Program-made: the position numbers and the translations under genes
NCBI RefSeq assembly: GCF_000378125.1
Contig: NZ_KB899241.1
Span: 905,652-969,651 of the forward strand
Length of the DNA stretch: 64,000 nt
Source: Rudaea cellulosilytica DSM 22992
Lineage (GTDB): Bacteria > Pseudomonadota > Gammaproteobacteria > Xanthomonadales > Rhodanobacteraceae
Direction: 5' to 3'
Notes under the pieces: model-generated
What the model saw: the letters and a program-made list of their open reading frames with translations, nothing else
Databases searched by the model: none
Told to the model about the DNA's origin: nothing
Part shown: in pieces, positions 10,063-19,925 of the stretch
Numbering within the stretch: position 1 is the stretch's first letter
How the letters are laid out: each line of letters opens with the position of its first letter

Positions 10063-10552
10063 GTGAACTCGCGAACACGAAAGGGTGCGCCGCGGCCTGA
10101 TGATCGCCATGTGCATGCGCATAGGCACCGCGCTCGGGCGTGAACGGCGCGGTGATCCTTTCCACGTGCGCGCCGAGTCCGCGCAGCATGTCGACGATCA
10201 CCGCGTCGTCGCGGATCAGGATGCGATCGCTGGAAAGCTGCGCGGGCAGGTGACGGTTGCCGATATGCCAGGCGAGTTTGACCAATGCATCGGCGTCGAT
10301 CGCCGTCACCGCGACGAGCGCTTCTGGCGCCGCTTGCACGAGCACGATGCGGCCATCGTCGAGCCGCAAGCCGTCGCCGTCGTGCAGCAGCGTGGTCTGT
10401 TCCAGATCGAGCACGAACTCCAGTCCGCCGTCGGCGACGTAACGATAGCGGCGGCGATGGCGGCCCTCGTAGTCGAGCGTGATGCGGTCGGCCGCGCTCG
10501 CGACGTTCCACGTGCCGGCCGGAAGAATGTTGCGGGCGAACAAGTCGGTCAT
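10049..10552 (-). CDS. ureE: Urease nickel metallochaperone UreE
   Basis: A 167-residue protein with the peptide-binding N-domain and the metal-binding core WHIGNRHLPAQ, whose conserved His binds Ni at the dimer interface. The C-terminal tail has scattered histidines (AHAHGDHQAAAH) but not the long poly-His stretch of Klebsiella UreE, so storage capacity is probably modest. It lies 8 bases downstream of ureC and overlaps ureF. Confidence 0.95.
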   Translation of the reverse strand: MTDLFARNILPAGTWNVASAADRITLDYEGRHRRRYRYVADGGLEFVLDLEQTTLLHDGDGLRLDDGRIVLVQAAPEALVAVTAIDADALVKLAWHIGNRHLPAQLSSDRILIRDDAVIVDMLRGLGAHVERITAPFTPERGAYAHAHGDHQAAAHPFVFASSHEQR

Positions 10553-10560
10553 CAGTGCGC

Positions 10561-12269
<1,709 letters not shown>

Positions 12270-12273
<4 letters not shown>

Positions 12274-12590
12274 GGCTTCGCCGCTCCCAATGCGCCCATG
12301 ACCTCGCCGCGGAAGCCGATCGCGACACGCGCGCCGGCGTAGGGTACGAGGCGCACCTCACGGCTTTGCCCCGGTTCGAAGCGGATCGCGGTGCCCGCAG
12401 GGATGTCGAGGCGCATCCCGCGCGCGCGGTCGCGGTCGAAGCGCAGCGCGGGATTCGTTTCGAAGAAGTGATAGTGACTACCGACCTGGATCGGACGATC
12501 GCCGCTGTTTGCTACGCTCAGCGCGATCGCTTCACGATCGGCATTGAGCGTGATGTCGCCTTCGAGGGTGAGGATTTCGCCGGGAATCAT
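12270..12590 (-). CDS. ureB: Urease subunit beta UreB
   Basis: A 106-residue urease beta subunit beginning [16 protein letters not shown]. It contains [14 protein letters not shown] and the C-terminal [16 protein letters not shown], all strongly conserved. It is structural, stabilising the alpha-gamma assembly. The open frame extends five codons upstream, but the family start is the ATG at 12590. It lies 11 bases from ureA and overlaps ureC. Confidence 0.97.
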
Positions 12591-12601
12591 TTGTCGTCGC
12601 C

Positions 12602-12904
12602 TCAACGTATCGGCTGATGCACGGTGACGAGCTTGGTGCCGTCGGGGAACGTCGCTTCGACTTGGATCTCACGGATCATCTCGGCGACGCCCTCCATCAC
12701 CTGGTCGCGCGTGAGCACCTGCGCGCCGGCCTGCATCAGCTCAGCGACGCTGCGCCCGTCACGCGCGCCTTCGACGACGGCATCGGTGATCAGCGCAATC
12801 GCCTCGGGATAGTTTAATTTCACGCCGCGTTCGAGCCGTTTGCGCGCGACGATCGCGGCCATGGCGACGAGCAGCTTGTCTTTTTCGCGCGGAGTCAGAT
12901 TCAT
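12602..12904 (-). CDS. ureA: Urease subunit gamma UreA
   Basis: A 100-residue gamma subunit: [12 protein letters not shown] at the start, [10 protein letters not shown] in the middle, and [18 protein letters not shown] at the end, exactly the family length. There are two consecutive ATGs; the second (12904) has an AGAGG Shine-Dalgarno 7 bases upstream. The leader consists of the dispersed double-hairpin element described separately. The open frame running upstream through that leader is not coding. Confidence 0.97.
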   Translation of the reverse strand: MNLTPREKDKLLVAMAAIVARKRLERGVKLNYPEAIALITDAVVEGARDGRSVAELMQAGAQVLTRDQVMEGVAEMIREIQVEATFPDGTKLVTVHQPIR

Positions 12905-12910
12905 CATTTT

Positions 12911-12974
12911 ACCTCTGCTCGCGTCCTTGCTCGCGAAGTCAAAAAGCAGGCATCCTGCCTGCACTCTCAAATAA
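12911..12974 (-). repeat. Dispersed double-hairpin element, copy A (leader of ureA)
   Basis: Read on the minus strand, it begins AGTGCAGGC. Hairpin 1 is GCAGGC-AGGAT-GCCTGC (12946-12962), followed by a TTTTTGA linker. The second hairpin is degenerate, with an AAGGAC central segment (12916-12936), and the ureA Shine-Dalgarno follows at once. It matches copies B-G elsewhere in the window and is in sense orientation to ureA. Confidence 0.85.
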
Positions 12975-12979
12975 GATCA

Positions 12980-13357
12980 TCAGATCCAGCGGTCGTTCTG
13001 CGCAGTCAGCTCGCCGCCGGCCTCGCCGGTATTGACCACGCCACGCGGTTCGATGATCAAGGCATGGCATTCCCTCGTCGCACGCGTGATGTGCTCGACG
13101 CCACGCGGTACAACGAACAATTCGCCTTCGCGGATCGTCACGTCACGGTCGCGAAATCCGACTTGCATTTCGCCGCGGACGACGAGGAATACCTCGTCGG
13201 TGTCCTTGTGCTCGTGCCAGACGAACTCGCCTTGCAGCTTGACCAGTTTGAACTGATAGTCGTTCATCTCGGCGACGACGCGCGGCGACCAATGCTCGGA
13301 GAATTTGGCGAGTTTTTCCGCGAGATTGATCGCGGCGGCGGCTTTCACGTGGTTCAT
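12980..13357 (-). CDS. Cupin-domain protein inside the urease operon
   Basis: A 125-residue single-domain cupin. Motif 1 is [16 protein letters not shown], with two His and one Glu as metal ligands. Motif 2 is [16 protein letters not shown], with the last ligand His. It lies between ureD and ureA in the same orientation, flanked on both sides by direct copies of the dispersed element. This suggests insertion into the operon, or its use as a regulatory or enzymatic add-on. Cupins of this kind bind metals or small molecules; a role in nickel handling is only a possibility. The start at 13357 (MNHVKA) is chosen over one seven codons upstream. Confidence 0.85.
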   Translation of the reverse strand: MNHVKAAAAINLAEKLAKFSEHWSPRVVAEMNDYQFKLVKLQGEFVWHEHKDTDEVFLVVRGEMQVGFRDRDVTIREGELFVVPRGVEHITRATRECHALIIEPRGVVNTGEAGGELTAQNDRWI

Positions 13358-13363
13358 GGTAGT

Positions 13364-13430
13364 TTCCCTTGCTCGCATCCTTGCTCGCGAAAATCAAAAA
13401 GCAGGCTCCTGCCCGCACTTTTCAAAAACA
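13364..13430 (-). repeat. Dispersed double-hairpin element, copy B (leader of cupin gene)
   Basis: On the minus strand, hairpin 1 is GCGGGC-AGGA-GCCTGC (13401-13416, one G-U pair), followed by a TTTTTGA linker. A degenerate second hairpin has the central AAGGAT. The AAGGG Shine-Dalgarno of the cupin gene follows. It ends two bases before the ureD stop codon (13433). It is close in sequence to copy A, about 450 bases away in the same orientation. Confidence 0.85.
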
Positions 13431-13432
13431 GC

Positions 13433-14320
13433 CTAGCAATACCAGACCTGGGGCAAGCGTTCCGACAAACCCGCGGCGAGCGAGCGCACAATGCCGGCCG
13501 CGCGTATGAGCGCCTGCCGCAGCTCCGCCGCGTCGTCGGCGAGCAGGCGCAGGATCAGCAGGTGCTCGCGCGTCGTCGCGTGCACGATCGTGGACACTTC
13601 CGCTTCATCAAGCCGGGTGCGAACTGGGGTCAGCAGTGCAGGCGCGTCGTCGGCCGCGTAGATCAACGTGGCGTACGCCGTCGTCGCGCCGAAGCCGAAT
13701 GGCGCAGCGCGCAGTGCGGCGAGGCTGCCATCGAAATGCAGGCCGTCCAGATGCAACGCGTCGGCGAAGATCAGGCGTCCGCCGCGGCGGATGCGCCAGG
13801 CGTCGTGGATGAAACCACTGCGCAACGATTCGCCCATGGCGCGGCGACCGAGGACTAGACTTTCCGTCGCGAGCAGGCACGCGCCCGGCGCAAGGTTCGC
13901 ATCGAGTTGGCGGCGCAGGCGCGCACCGTCGAACAGGATCGTCTCCTGGGCAAGATATTCGACATGCGCGCCGACGCCAGCCGTGATGCACACGTCGATG
14001 CGCGCGGGTTCGTCGCCAGGCAACGCGCGGTAGATTTTTTCCGCGGCCTGCGAAGTCAGCGTCGCGCGCGCGCCCGCATGCGCCGCGAAGTCCACCCGCA
14101 AGCGATCGCCGCCGGTCAGGCCGCCGCTCGTGGTCAGCAATACCGCTTGGACAGGCTCGCCGGGATCGATGTCGGGAAACAGCACGCGGCACGGTGCGCG
14201 CTGGTAGAGATCGGCAAGCCGGGTCTTGCCGCCGGTCGCCGAAAACTCGATCCGCGTTGCGCCGTTCACGCGCTGATGCGCGGAAACAGACGGCAACAGC
14301 GCAGGTTCGGCCAGCAGCAT
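13433..14320 (-). CDS. ureD: Urease accessory protein UreD
   Basis: A 295-residue UreD/UreH. It carries the block LLTTSGGLTGGDRLRVDF, the TSQAAEKIYR strand, LAQETILFDGARLRR and a second half ending in RLPQVWYC. It binds apo-urease together with UreF and UreG and provides a conduit for nickel. The ATG at 14320 has GAGG 7 bases upstream; the frame is open 13 codons further but lacks conservation. It is the first gene of the urease operon. A 9-bp-stem hairpin lies just upstream. Confidence 0.94.
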   Translation of the reverse strand: MLLAEPALLPSVSAHQRVNGATRIEFSATGGKTRLADLYQRAPCRVLFPDIDPGEPVQAVLLTTSGGLTGGDRLRVDFAAHAGARATLTSQAAEKIYRALPGDEPARIDVCITAGVGAHVEYLAQETILFDGARLRRQLDANLAPGACLLATESLVLGRRAMGESLRSGFIHDAWRIRRGGRLIFADALHLDGLHFDGSLAALRAAPFGFGATTAYATLIYAADDAPALLTPVRTRLDEAEVSTIVHATTREHLLILRLLADDAAELRQALIRAAGIVRSLAAGLSERLPQVWYC

Positions 14321-14334
14321 CGCGGTTCCTCGTG

Positions 14335-14355
14335 AGCGAGCCGAAGCGGCTCGCT
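14335..14355 (-). promoter_or_regulatory. Inverted repeat upstream of ureD
   Basis: Perfect 9-bp arms AGCGAGCCG / CGGCTCGCT with a 3-base loop, ending about 15 bases before the ureD start and just ahead of its Shine-Dalgarno. No T-run follows on either strand, so it is not a standard terminator. It could be an operator or a 5'-UTR hairpin controlling the urease operon. Confidence 0.45.
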
Positions 14356-14419
14356 GCACTGCATCATTGCGGGAATGCGTGGCGCCGTCAATGCCGCCGG
14401 GAAGGCGGCGGATCGCGCT

Positions 14420-14836
14420 TCAATGCTCCTTTACCGGGAACGTCTGCACGCCGTCCTGCGTCGTCGGCGGCTGGCTCGCAGGCGTGGAGATCTCACCGCG
14501 CTGACGCAGCTGGGTCTTGCCGCAGACGTAGGCCTGGAAGCGCTGCGCGCCATCCTTCGGTTCACTGCGCGGCACGATCGTGTCGGCCGGCAGGCTGGCG
14601 GCCTCGTTGCGCGCCATCGTCTCGAGCTCGTCGGCGACCTTGTATTCACTGCGATGGTAGAAGGCGATCTTGTCGGCGACGGTGACCGCGACCGTGCCGG
14701 CGTCGCGACAGCCGGCAACCTTGCCATCGTAGGCGACGCGCACGGCGTTGCCGCTGACGGTCGGCTCGACCCAGGTGCAGGCGGCCGGAAGCAGACCAAG
14801 CGAAAGTATAAAAATGGAGAATGCGGCGTTTTTCAT
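14420..14836 (-). CDS. DUF4156 domain lipoprotein
   Basis: A 138-residue protein with a lipoprotein signal ending LLPAAC (lipobox cysteine about 20). It has a DUF4156-like core: VAGCRDAGTVAVTVADKI, then VADELETMARNEAASLPADTIVP and a late VCGK. Conserved cysteines suggest a disulphide in the mature envelope protein. Function is unknown; DUF4156 proteins are small outer-membrane lipoproteins. It stands between the urease operon and the M16 peptidase; a strong terminator beyond its start separates it from the latter. Confidence 0.78.
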   Translation of the reverse strand: MKNAAFSIFILSLGLLPAACTWVEPTVSGNAVRVAYDGKVAGCRDAGTVAVTVADKIAFYHRSEYKVADELETMARNEAASLPADTIVPRSEPKDGAQRFQAYVCGKTQLRQRGEISTPASQPPTTQDGVQTFPVKEH

Positions 14837-14876
14837 GATGCTCCGGACCTATCGATCATTTTCGCGCGAAACGTAC

Positions 14877-14908
14877 AAAAAACGATGGCCGGCATTGGCC
14901 GGCCATCG
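14877..14908 (-). terminator. Rho-independent terminator of the M16 peptidase gene
   Basis: On the minus strand there is a perfect 11-bp stem CGATGGCCGGC / GCCGGCCATCG with a 4-base loop, followed immediately by TTTTTT. It lies 26 bases past the stop codon at 14934, in the right orientation for that gene. Confidence 0.92.
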
Positions 14909-14933
14909 CGTGCAAGTGAGGAATGACCTAGCG

Positions 14934-17858
14934 CTACTTTACTACTTTGCCGTCGGCGTCGATCACCTTGGTCTCGCCGATCTTGAGCGCGCGCACCGGC
15001 TTCTCGATCTTGGCGAGGTCGCCGACGATGACCCAGGTCAATGCGTTCGGCACAAACAGTGTTTTCGCTGCGGCGTCGACTTCGGCCTGCGTCTGCGCCT
15101 CGATTTTCTGCTTCAGCGTCGGCACGTAGTCGTCGGCGCGGCCGTAGAGCTGGTTCGAGGCGAGTGCGCCGAGCACGGCGCCCGTCGTTTCGTAGCTGCC
15201 CGGCAGCGCACGCACCCGCTGCGCCTTGATCTTGGCGATCTCGGCCTCGGTCGGTGGATTCTTGCCGGCGACGTTGCGCACTTCCTTGAGCGCCTCGGTC
15301 ACCGACTCGGCGGTCTTGTCGGTCTGCACCGGTGCCTGCAGGATCAGCGGGCGCTGACCAAGCGCGTCCTGCAGCGAGGAACGCGCGCCGTAGGACCAGC
15401 GCTTGTCTTCGCGCAGGTTCATGTTGAGGCGCGAAGTGAACGTGCCGCCGAACACCGAGTTCGCAGTCTGCATCGGCAGATAGTCGGGTGCCGTGGTCGG
15501 GTCCGCGAGGCTGCCGGCGAGAATCAGCGACTGCGGCGAATCCTTGCGGTCGATCAGGAATACACGCGGCTTCTTCTGTGCGGCGACATGGGCGATGTTC
15601 TTCGCCGGCAAGGCCGTCGCCGGCGCGCTCCAGTCGCCGAAGGCCTTGTCGAGCAGCGGCACGATCGCCGCCAGCGTGGTGTCACCGGCGACGAGGATTT
15701 TCACGTTGTCCGGGCGATACCAGGCGTCATGGAACGCGGCGAGATCGGCCGCGGTGAGCGAGGTGATCGCCGCTTCCGTGCCCGAGCCGGTGAACGGAAT
15801 GCCGTAGGCGTGGTCCGCGCCATAGAGCAGCGGCGGCAGCGTGCGCAACGCCATGCCCTGCGGCTGGGTCTTCTCCTGGGCGATGCCGGCGAGCCACTGC
15901 GCGCGAATGCGCTCGATGTCGGCGTCGCGGAACGCGGGGTTGCGCACGACGTCGGCGAACAGGTCGATCGACGGCGCGAGGTTCGCGTTGAGCGCGTTGA
16001 GACTGACATTCGAGGTGTCGAGGCCGGTACCTGGGCGAATGATCGCGCCGAGACTTTCGCGGCGCTTGGCAATCTCGACCGAATCGAGCGACTTCGTGCC
16101 CTCGTCGAGCATCGAACTGACGAAACTCGCGGTACCGAGCTTGTTGCCGTGGTCGGCCGCGTAACCGGCGTTGAACTGCATCTGGATCTGCGTGACCGGA
16201 ATCGTGTGGCGCTCGGCGAGGATCACCTCGATCCCGTTCTTGAGCTTGCCGCGCTGCACGGCCGGGAAGCTCAGCTCGGGGAACTGGCTGACGTCGGGCA
16301 CGCCCTTGGAACGATCGACGTCGTTTTTCGCGGTCGTGTAGGTCTTCGCCGGCGGCGTGACCGACGCCGGCTTGCCATCGCGCGCGGACAAGCCCTTCAC
16401 CGCCTTGTCCTCGGCGGCGAGGTCGGTACCCGGCTTGGCCGGCAGCACGGTCAGCGTGTAGTCGCCCTTGGCGATCCACTTGCGCGCGGCATCGAGCACC
16501 GAGGCCGGCGTGGCCGCCGCGGCGCGTTCGAGATCCTTCTTGTACGCCGCGGGATCGCCGAGATAGACCTGGCTCTGGGCGAGGATCACCGCCTTGCCGC
16601 GGAACCCGCCCACCTCTTCGAGGCCGCGGATGAAGCCGGCGCGCACCGAGGTCTGCGCACGCGCGAGTTCGTCGGCGGTCGGGCCATCCTTGAGGAACTT
16701 GGCCCATTCGTCGGCGATGGCCGCTTCGACCTTGGCCGGGTCGACGCCCTTCTTCACGTCCGCGCTGAGCACGAACTGGCTGACCAGGGCGAAGGTCTGC
16801 AATTCGACCGAGACGTCGTCGACGAGCTTGTCCTGATAGACGAGGCGCTGATAGAGGCGCGAGGTCTTGCCCCCGCCGAGCACGTTGGCGGCGAGTTCGA
16901 GCAGCGGATTGTCGGGCGCGCCGAGCTGCGGCACATTCCATTCGCGGTAGATGCGCACTTGGGCGACATGGTCGGACTGCGTGCCGCGCGTGGAGGCGTC
17001 ACGCTCGGCCACCCAAGGCTGCTGGCGCGGCACCGGCGGGCCGGCCGGGATGTCGCCGAAATATTTCTGCAGCTTTTCCTTCGCGATCGCCGGTGTGATA
17101 TCGCCGGCGAGCACAATCGTCGTGTTCGCGGCGCCGTAGTAATCGCGGAACCATTGCTTGACGTCGTCGAGCGAAGCCGCATCGAGATCAGCCATCGAGC
17201 CGATCGTGTCGTGCTGGTAGGGATGGTTGGCCGGGAACGCGTTCGAAAGAATGTTCTGGTCGGTGCGGCCATACGGACGGTTCTCGCCCTGGCGCTTCTC
17301 GTTCTGCACGACGCCGCGCTGGGTGTCGAGCTCGGGCTTGCCGATCGCCGAGAGCAGGTGGCCCATGCGGTCCGATTCCATCCACAACGCCATGTCGAGC
17401 GCGGTGGTCGGCACGGTTTCGAAATAGTTGGTGCGATCGAACCAGGTCGTGCCGTTCATGCCGGTCGCACCGGCTTTCTCGAACGGCGCGAAATACGTGC
17501 CTTTGTGATTCTCCGAGCCCGAGAACATGAGGTGCTCAAACAGATGCGCAAATCCGGTCTTGCCGTTCGGCTCATCGGCCGAGCCGACGTGATACCAGAT
17601 CGACACCGCGACGACGGGCGCCTTGTGGTCTTCATGCACGACCACGGTCAGGCCGTTGTCGAGTTGGAACTTGGTGAATGGGATATCGATCATCGGAGCG
17701 GCCGTCTGCGTGGTCTTCGCGGGTTTCGCATCGTGCGTCGCTGGAGCGGTGGCGCAACCGGTCGCGGCGATCGCCAGCACCAGCGCGGTCGATTTGAACA
17801 AACCGGTCCGGAACAAGCGGATCGGGGCATGGGCAAAACGCGAAGTTGCGGCGGGCAT
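14934..17858 (-). CDS. M16 family zinc metallopeptidase, two-unit, putative lipoprotein
   Basis: About 974 residues. The N-terminus is hydrophobic and ends in ATGC (Cys about 35), consistent with a lipoprotein. The first M16 unit has the inverted zinc motif HLFEH (105-109) in TGFAHLFEHLMFSG and the downstream glutamate helix. Following units resemble the inactive M16 halves, as in insulinase-type proteases of about 950 residues. It probably degrades peptides in the periplasm. The second of two ATGs (17858) is preferred because GGAGG lies 5 bases before it. A strong terminator follows the gene, so it appears monocistronic. Confidence 0.88.
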   Translation of the reverse strand: MPAATSRFAHAPIRLFRTGLFKSTALVLAIAATGCATAPATHDAKPAKTTQTAAPMIDIPFTKFQLDNGLTVVVHEDHKAPVVAVSIWYHVGSADEPNGKTGFAHLFEHLMFSGSENHKGTYFAPFEKAGATGMNGTTWFDRTNYFETVPTTALDMALWMESDRMGHLLSAIGKPELDTQRGVVQNEKRQGENRPYGRTDQNILSNAFPANHPYQHDTIGSMADLDAASLDDVKQWFRDYYGAANTTIVLAGDITPAIAKEKLQKYFGDIPAGPPVPRQQPWVAERDASTRGTQSDHVAQVRIYREWNVPQLGAPDNPLLELAANVLGGGKTSRLYQRLVYQDKLVDDVSVELQTFALVSQFVLSADVKKGVDPAKVEAAIADEWAKFLKDGPTADELARAQTSVRAGFIRGLEEVGGFRGKAVILAQSQVYLGDPAAYKKDLERAAAATPASVLDAARKWIAKGDYTLTVLPAKPGTDLAAEDKAVKGLSARDGKPASVTPPAKTYTTAKNDVDRSKGVPDVSQFPELSFPAVQRGKLKNGIEVILAERHTIPVTQIQMQFNAGYAADHGNKLGTASFVSSMLDEGTKSLDSVEIAKRRESLGAIIRPGTGLDTSNVSLNALNANLAPSIDLFADVVRNPAFRDADIERIRAQWLAGIAQEKTQPQGMALRTLPPLLYGADHAYGIPFTGSGTEAAITSLTAADLAAFHDAWYRPDNVKILVAGDTTLAAIVPLLDKAFGDWSAPATALPAKNIAHVAAQKKPRVFLIDRKDSPQSLILAGSLADPTTAPDYLPMQTANSVFGGTFTSRLNMNLREDKRWSYGARSSLQDALGQRPLILQAPVQTDKTAESVTEALKEVRNVAGKNPPTEAEIAKIKAQRVRALPGSYETTGAVLGALASNQLYGRADDYVPTLKQKIEAQTQAEVDAAAKTLFVPNALTWVIVGDLAKIEKPVRALKIGETKVIDADGKVVK

Positions 17859-17977
17859 CATTTCCTCCGGCGGCGAAAAGTGAGCGAGCCTAACCGACGG
17901 CGGGCGACCGGAGCAATGGCCGAAAGTCAGGGCCGGCGGTCTTGTTTCAAGAGGCATTTTTCGCGTGCGAGCGGAGT

Positions 17978-17994
17978 AATCCATTGAATGGATT
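17978..17994. promoter_or_regulatory. Palindrome upstream of the M16 peptidase gene
   Basis: Perfect arms AATCCAT / ATGGATT around a 3-base centre, about 120 bases upstream of the M16 start in the intergenic region 17859-18284. Could be an operator; no regulator gene is adjacent. Apart from this I see nothing convincing in that region. Confidence 0.3.
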
Positions 17995-18284
17995 TGGGAA
18001 TTTTCATGAATAAATACTGTACCAGATAGTTAGGTATTGGTTCAGGGATGCCTGCGTATGATGCGCTGCAACAAAATTTGTTCGTCAGCATCGATCCGCC
18101 TGCATACCCGTCCCAGCGCCATTGCGCGATAGGGCCGGGTCCCTCCAGCGCCCGATCTTCAAGGCCAGCATTGGCCGCACAGATTCCCCAACCGGAACCC
18201 AGGCGGCCAACCTCGCAATGGCCGGGCATTGCCGTCGTCGCCGGCGAACAACACAACCAATGCCCCAAAGACAAGGATAAAAAC

Positions 18285-18539
18285 ATGAACTTCAACACGC
18301 AGATCAAATGTACCGTCGCTGCGCTCGCGCTGTTCACCGCGGTCGGCGTCACCGCCCTCACACGCGCCGAAACGGTGGACAAGCCGGCGACGCTGGATGT
18401 CGTGCATACCCGCATCGAAATCAGCGCTGCGACATCGATCGATGCCGACAACGCCCCGACCGCGCGCGTGCATGTCGGCAACCCGATCGCGGTCGATGCG
18501 AATCCGACCTCCGCCGATATCGAGCGCGCTTCGCGCTGA
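18285..18539 (+). CDS. Small exported protein, paralogue 1
   Basis: 84 residues with a signal peptide (MNFNTQIKCTVAALALF, cleavage probably near TRA) and a short mature part ending with ARVHVGNPIAVDANPT. An AAGGA stands just before the ATG. The next gene (18922) encodes a similar small protein with the same N-terminal layout and an ARVxVGxPxxx motif, so the two look like tandem duplicates. I do not recognise a family. It is followed by a rho-independent terminator. Confidence 0.6.
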   Translation: MNFNTQIKCTVAALALFTAVGVTALTRAETVDKPATLDVVHTRIEISAATSIDADNAPTARVHVGNPIAVDANPTSADIERASR

Positions 18540-18628
18540 CGCAGGCCACCGAGTGATCGGCGCCGGGCAACTCTAAAAAAAACTACTGCGCTACGGTTTT
18601 TAGAAGCGCCCACAATTCGTTTGCAACG

Positions 18629-18661
18629 ATCGGCGAGCCGCGTGCTCGCCGATTCGTTTTT
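18629..18661 (+). terminator. Rho-independent terminator
   Basis: A 10-bp perfect stem ATCGGCGAGC / GCTCGCCGAT with a 5-base loop, followed by TCGTTTTT. It lies about 90 bases after the stop of the small exported protein at 18285-18539. Confidence 0.88.
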
Positions 18662-18921
18662 GCGTCAGACGATCTTCACGTCAGCGGCAACAGCGAACGG
18701 ACGGACAGTGTTTGTCCGCGGACACTCGTGCACCCTGCCACAAGTCATGCGCATGCGCCGCGCAGACTGCGCACAGCCATGCCGGAAGTCACGATCGCGG
18801 AACTTTGTGCAACCCAAAGCCTCGATTACGCATCGAACTCATCGAACAAAATGCGAATCCACCATCGTTGGCACAGGGTTTGCTTTTTGCACAAATACCA
18901 AAGTATACGAAGGAGCCCACC

Positions 18922-19194
18922 ATGAACCTTTCCACCCACATCCACCGCGGTCTCGTCGCCATCGCGCTGTGTGCTGCCGTCAGCGCCTATGCCGTCGCCG
19001 CCTCGCATCCCACCGTCGCTGTCGGCGCACCACTGGAAATGCAGATGCTCGGCACGATCACGGTTATGGCCACACCGAACGACGTCGACGACAGCGTCGT
19101 CTACACCCAGGTGCAAGGCAAGGCACGCGTGACCGTCGGCGAACCGGTGACGATCGGCCCGAAGGAAGAGCCGCGGCTGGTCGCGATGCGCTGA
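18922..19194 (+). CDS. Small exported protein, paralogue 2
   Basis: 90 residues with a signal peptide (MNLSTHIHRGLVAIALCAAV, cleavage near YAVAA). The mature part, about 65 residues, contains a repeated TV pattern and ARVTVGEPVTI, matching the end of paralogue 1. AAGGAG lies 6 bases upstream of the ATG. The 380-base gap from paralogue 1 holds a terminator and an inverted repeat around GTCCGCGGAC (18707-18726), so this gene probably has its own promoter. No known family recognised. Confidence 0.6.
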   Translation: MNLSTHIHRGLVAIALCAAVSAYAVAASHPTVAVGAPLEMQMLGTITVMATPNDVDDSVVYTQVQGKARVTVGEPVTIGPKEEPRLVAMR

Positions 19195-19222
19195 GCGCGG
19201 GGATGCGCAACATCCCTCGCGC
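19195..19222 (+). terminator. Hairpin directly after the stop of paralogue 2
   Basis: GCGCG-GGGATG / CATCCC-CGCGC arms (one bulge) with a CGCAA loop, starting at the base after the TGA. The T-run after it is poor (TTGTCG), so it may be a weak terminator or an mRNA-stabilising hairpin. Confidence 0.5.
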
Positions 19223-19264
19223 TTGTCGCCCGTGCAGAAAGCGCGAAATTGTGAACCTCTGAAT

Positions 19265-19428
19265 AAACGTAGCGAGCGAAGGCACATCGCGTGACGCCGG
19301 AGCGCAGGAACCGGAGTTTACCGATCGTAAATGAGGATGACTCGCCGCATCCGCGGCTCATCCTACAGGTCATTCGCTGCGCGAATGCTTCGCGATCCGA
19401 GCACCGCCGGCGCGTGAGATGCCGAGCG
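19265..19428. repeat. Candidate intergenic repeat with several short hairpins
   Basis: The 240-base gap before trmL is not coding and is built of short inverted repeats: TTTAC/GTAAA around CGATC (19318-19331), GATGA/TCATC arms with CCGC/GCGG inside, and CATTCGC/GCGAATG. The composition resembles intergenic repeats I associate with xanthomonads, but no second copy is present in this window, so it is only a candidate. Confidence 0.35.
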
Positions 19429-19460
19429 CAATAGTCTATTCAGAAGTTCATAATCGCGGC

Positions 19461-19925
19461 ATGCTGCATGTCGTCCTCTACCAGCCCGAGATTCCGCCCA
19501 ACACGGGCAACGTGATCCGCCTCTGCGCGAATTCCGGCGCGCGCCTGCATCTGATCCGCCCGCTCGGCTTCGAGCTCGACGATGCGAAGCTGCGCCGCGC
19601 CGGCTTGGACTACCACGAGTTCGCCGCGATTGATGTGCACGATGACCTCGCCGCCTTCGTCGCGAAGATCGAACCCGAACGTCTCTTCGCGCTGTCGACG
19701 CGTGGGCGCACCCTGTACACGGGCGTGCAATTCGGCGACAACGATGCCGTCGTGTTCGGCCCGGAAACGCGCGGCCTGCCGCAAGCTTTCCTCGACTCGC
19801 TGCCAGCGCAGCAGACCTTGCGTCTGCCGATGCGACCGGATAACCGCAGTCTCAATCTCTCGAACGCGGTCGCCGTGGTCGTCTACGAAGCGTGGCGCCA
19901 GCGGGGATTCAGTGGCGGCGCGTAG
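19461..19925 (+). CDS. trmL: tRNA (cytidine/uridine(34)-2'-O)-methyltransferase TrmL
   Basis: A 154-residue SPOUT-class methyltransferase with a trefoil-knot fold. It modifies the wobble ribose of tRNA-Leu isoacceptors. Diagnostic segments are QPEIPPNTGNVIRLCA near the N-terminus, the S-adenosylmethionine loop FGPETRGLP, and the knot RPDNRSLNLSNAVAVVVYE. The ATG at 19461 starts the family-conserved MLHVVLYQPE; the open frame upstream is not conserved. The last 17 bases overlap the convergent gene on the other strand. Confidence 0.94.
   Translation: MLHVVLYQPEIPPNTGNVIRLCANSGARLHLIRPLGFELDDAKLRRAGLDYHEFAAIDVHDDLAAFVAKIEPERLFALSTRGRTLYTGVQFGDNDAVVFGPETRGLPQAFLDSLPAQQTLRLPMRPDNRSLNLSNAVAVVVYEAWRQRGFSGGA

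Noticed and set aside
12602-12970. Longer UreA reading through the upstream element
   Set aside because: The extra 22 codons derive from the repeat element, while the family start and Shine-Dalgarno fit the ATG at 12904.
14748-17987. 1079-codon open frame on the plus strand opposite the M16 peptidase gene
   Set aside because: It is the antisense shadow of a clearly coding GC-rich gene; the translation is Arg/His-rich with no family motif.
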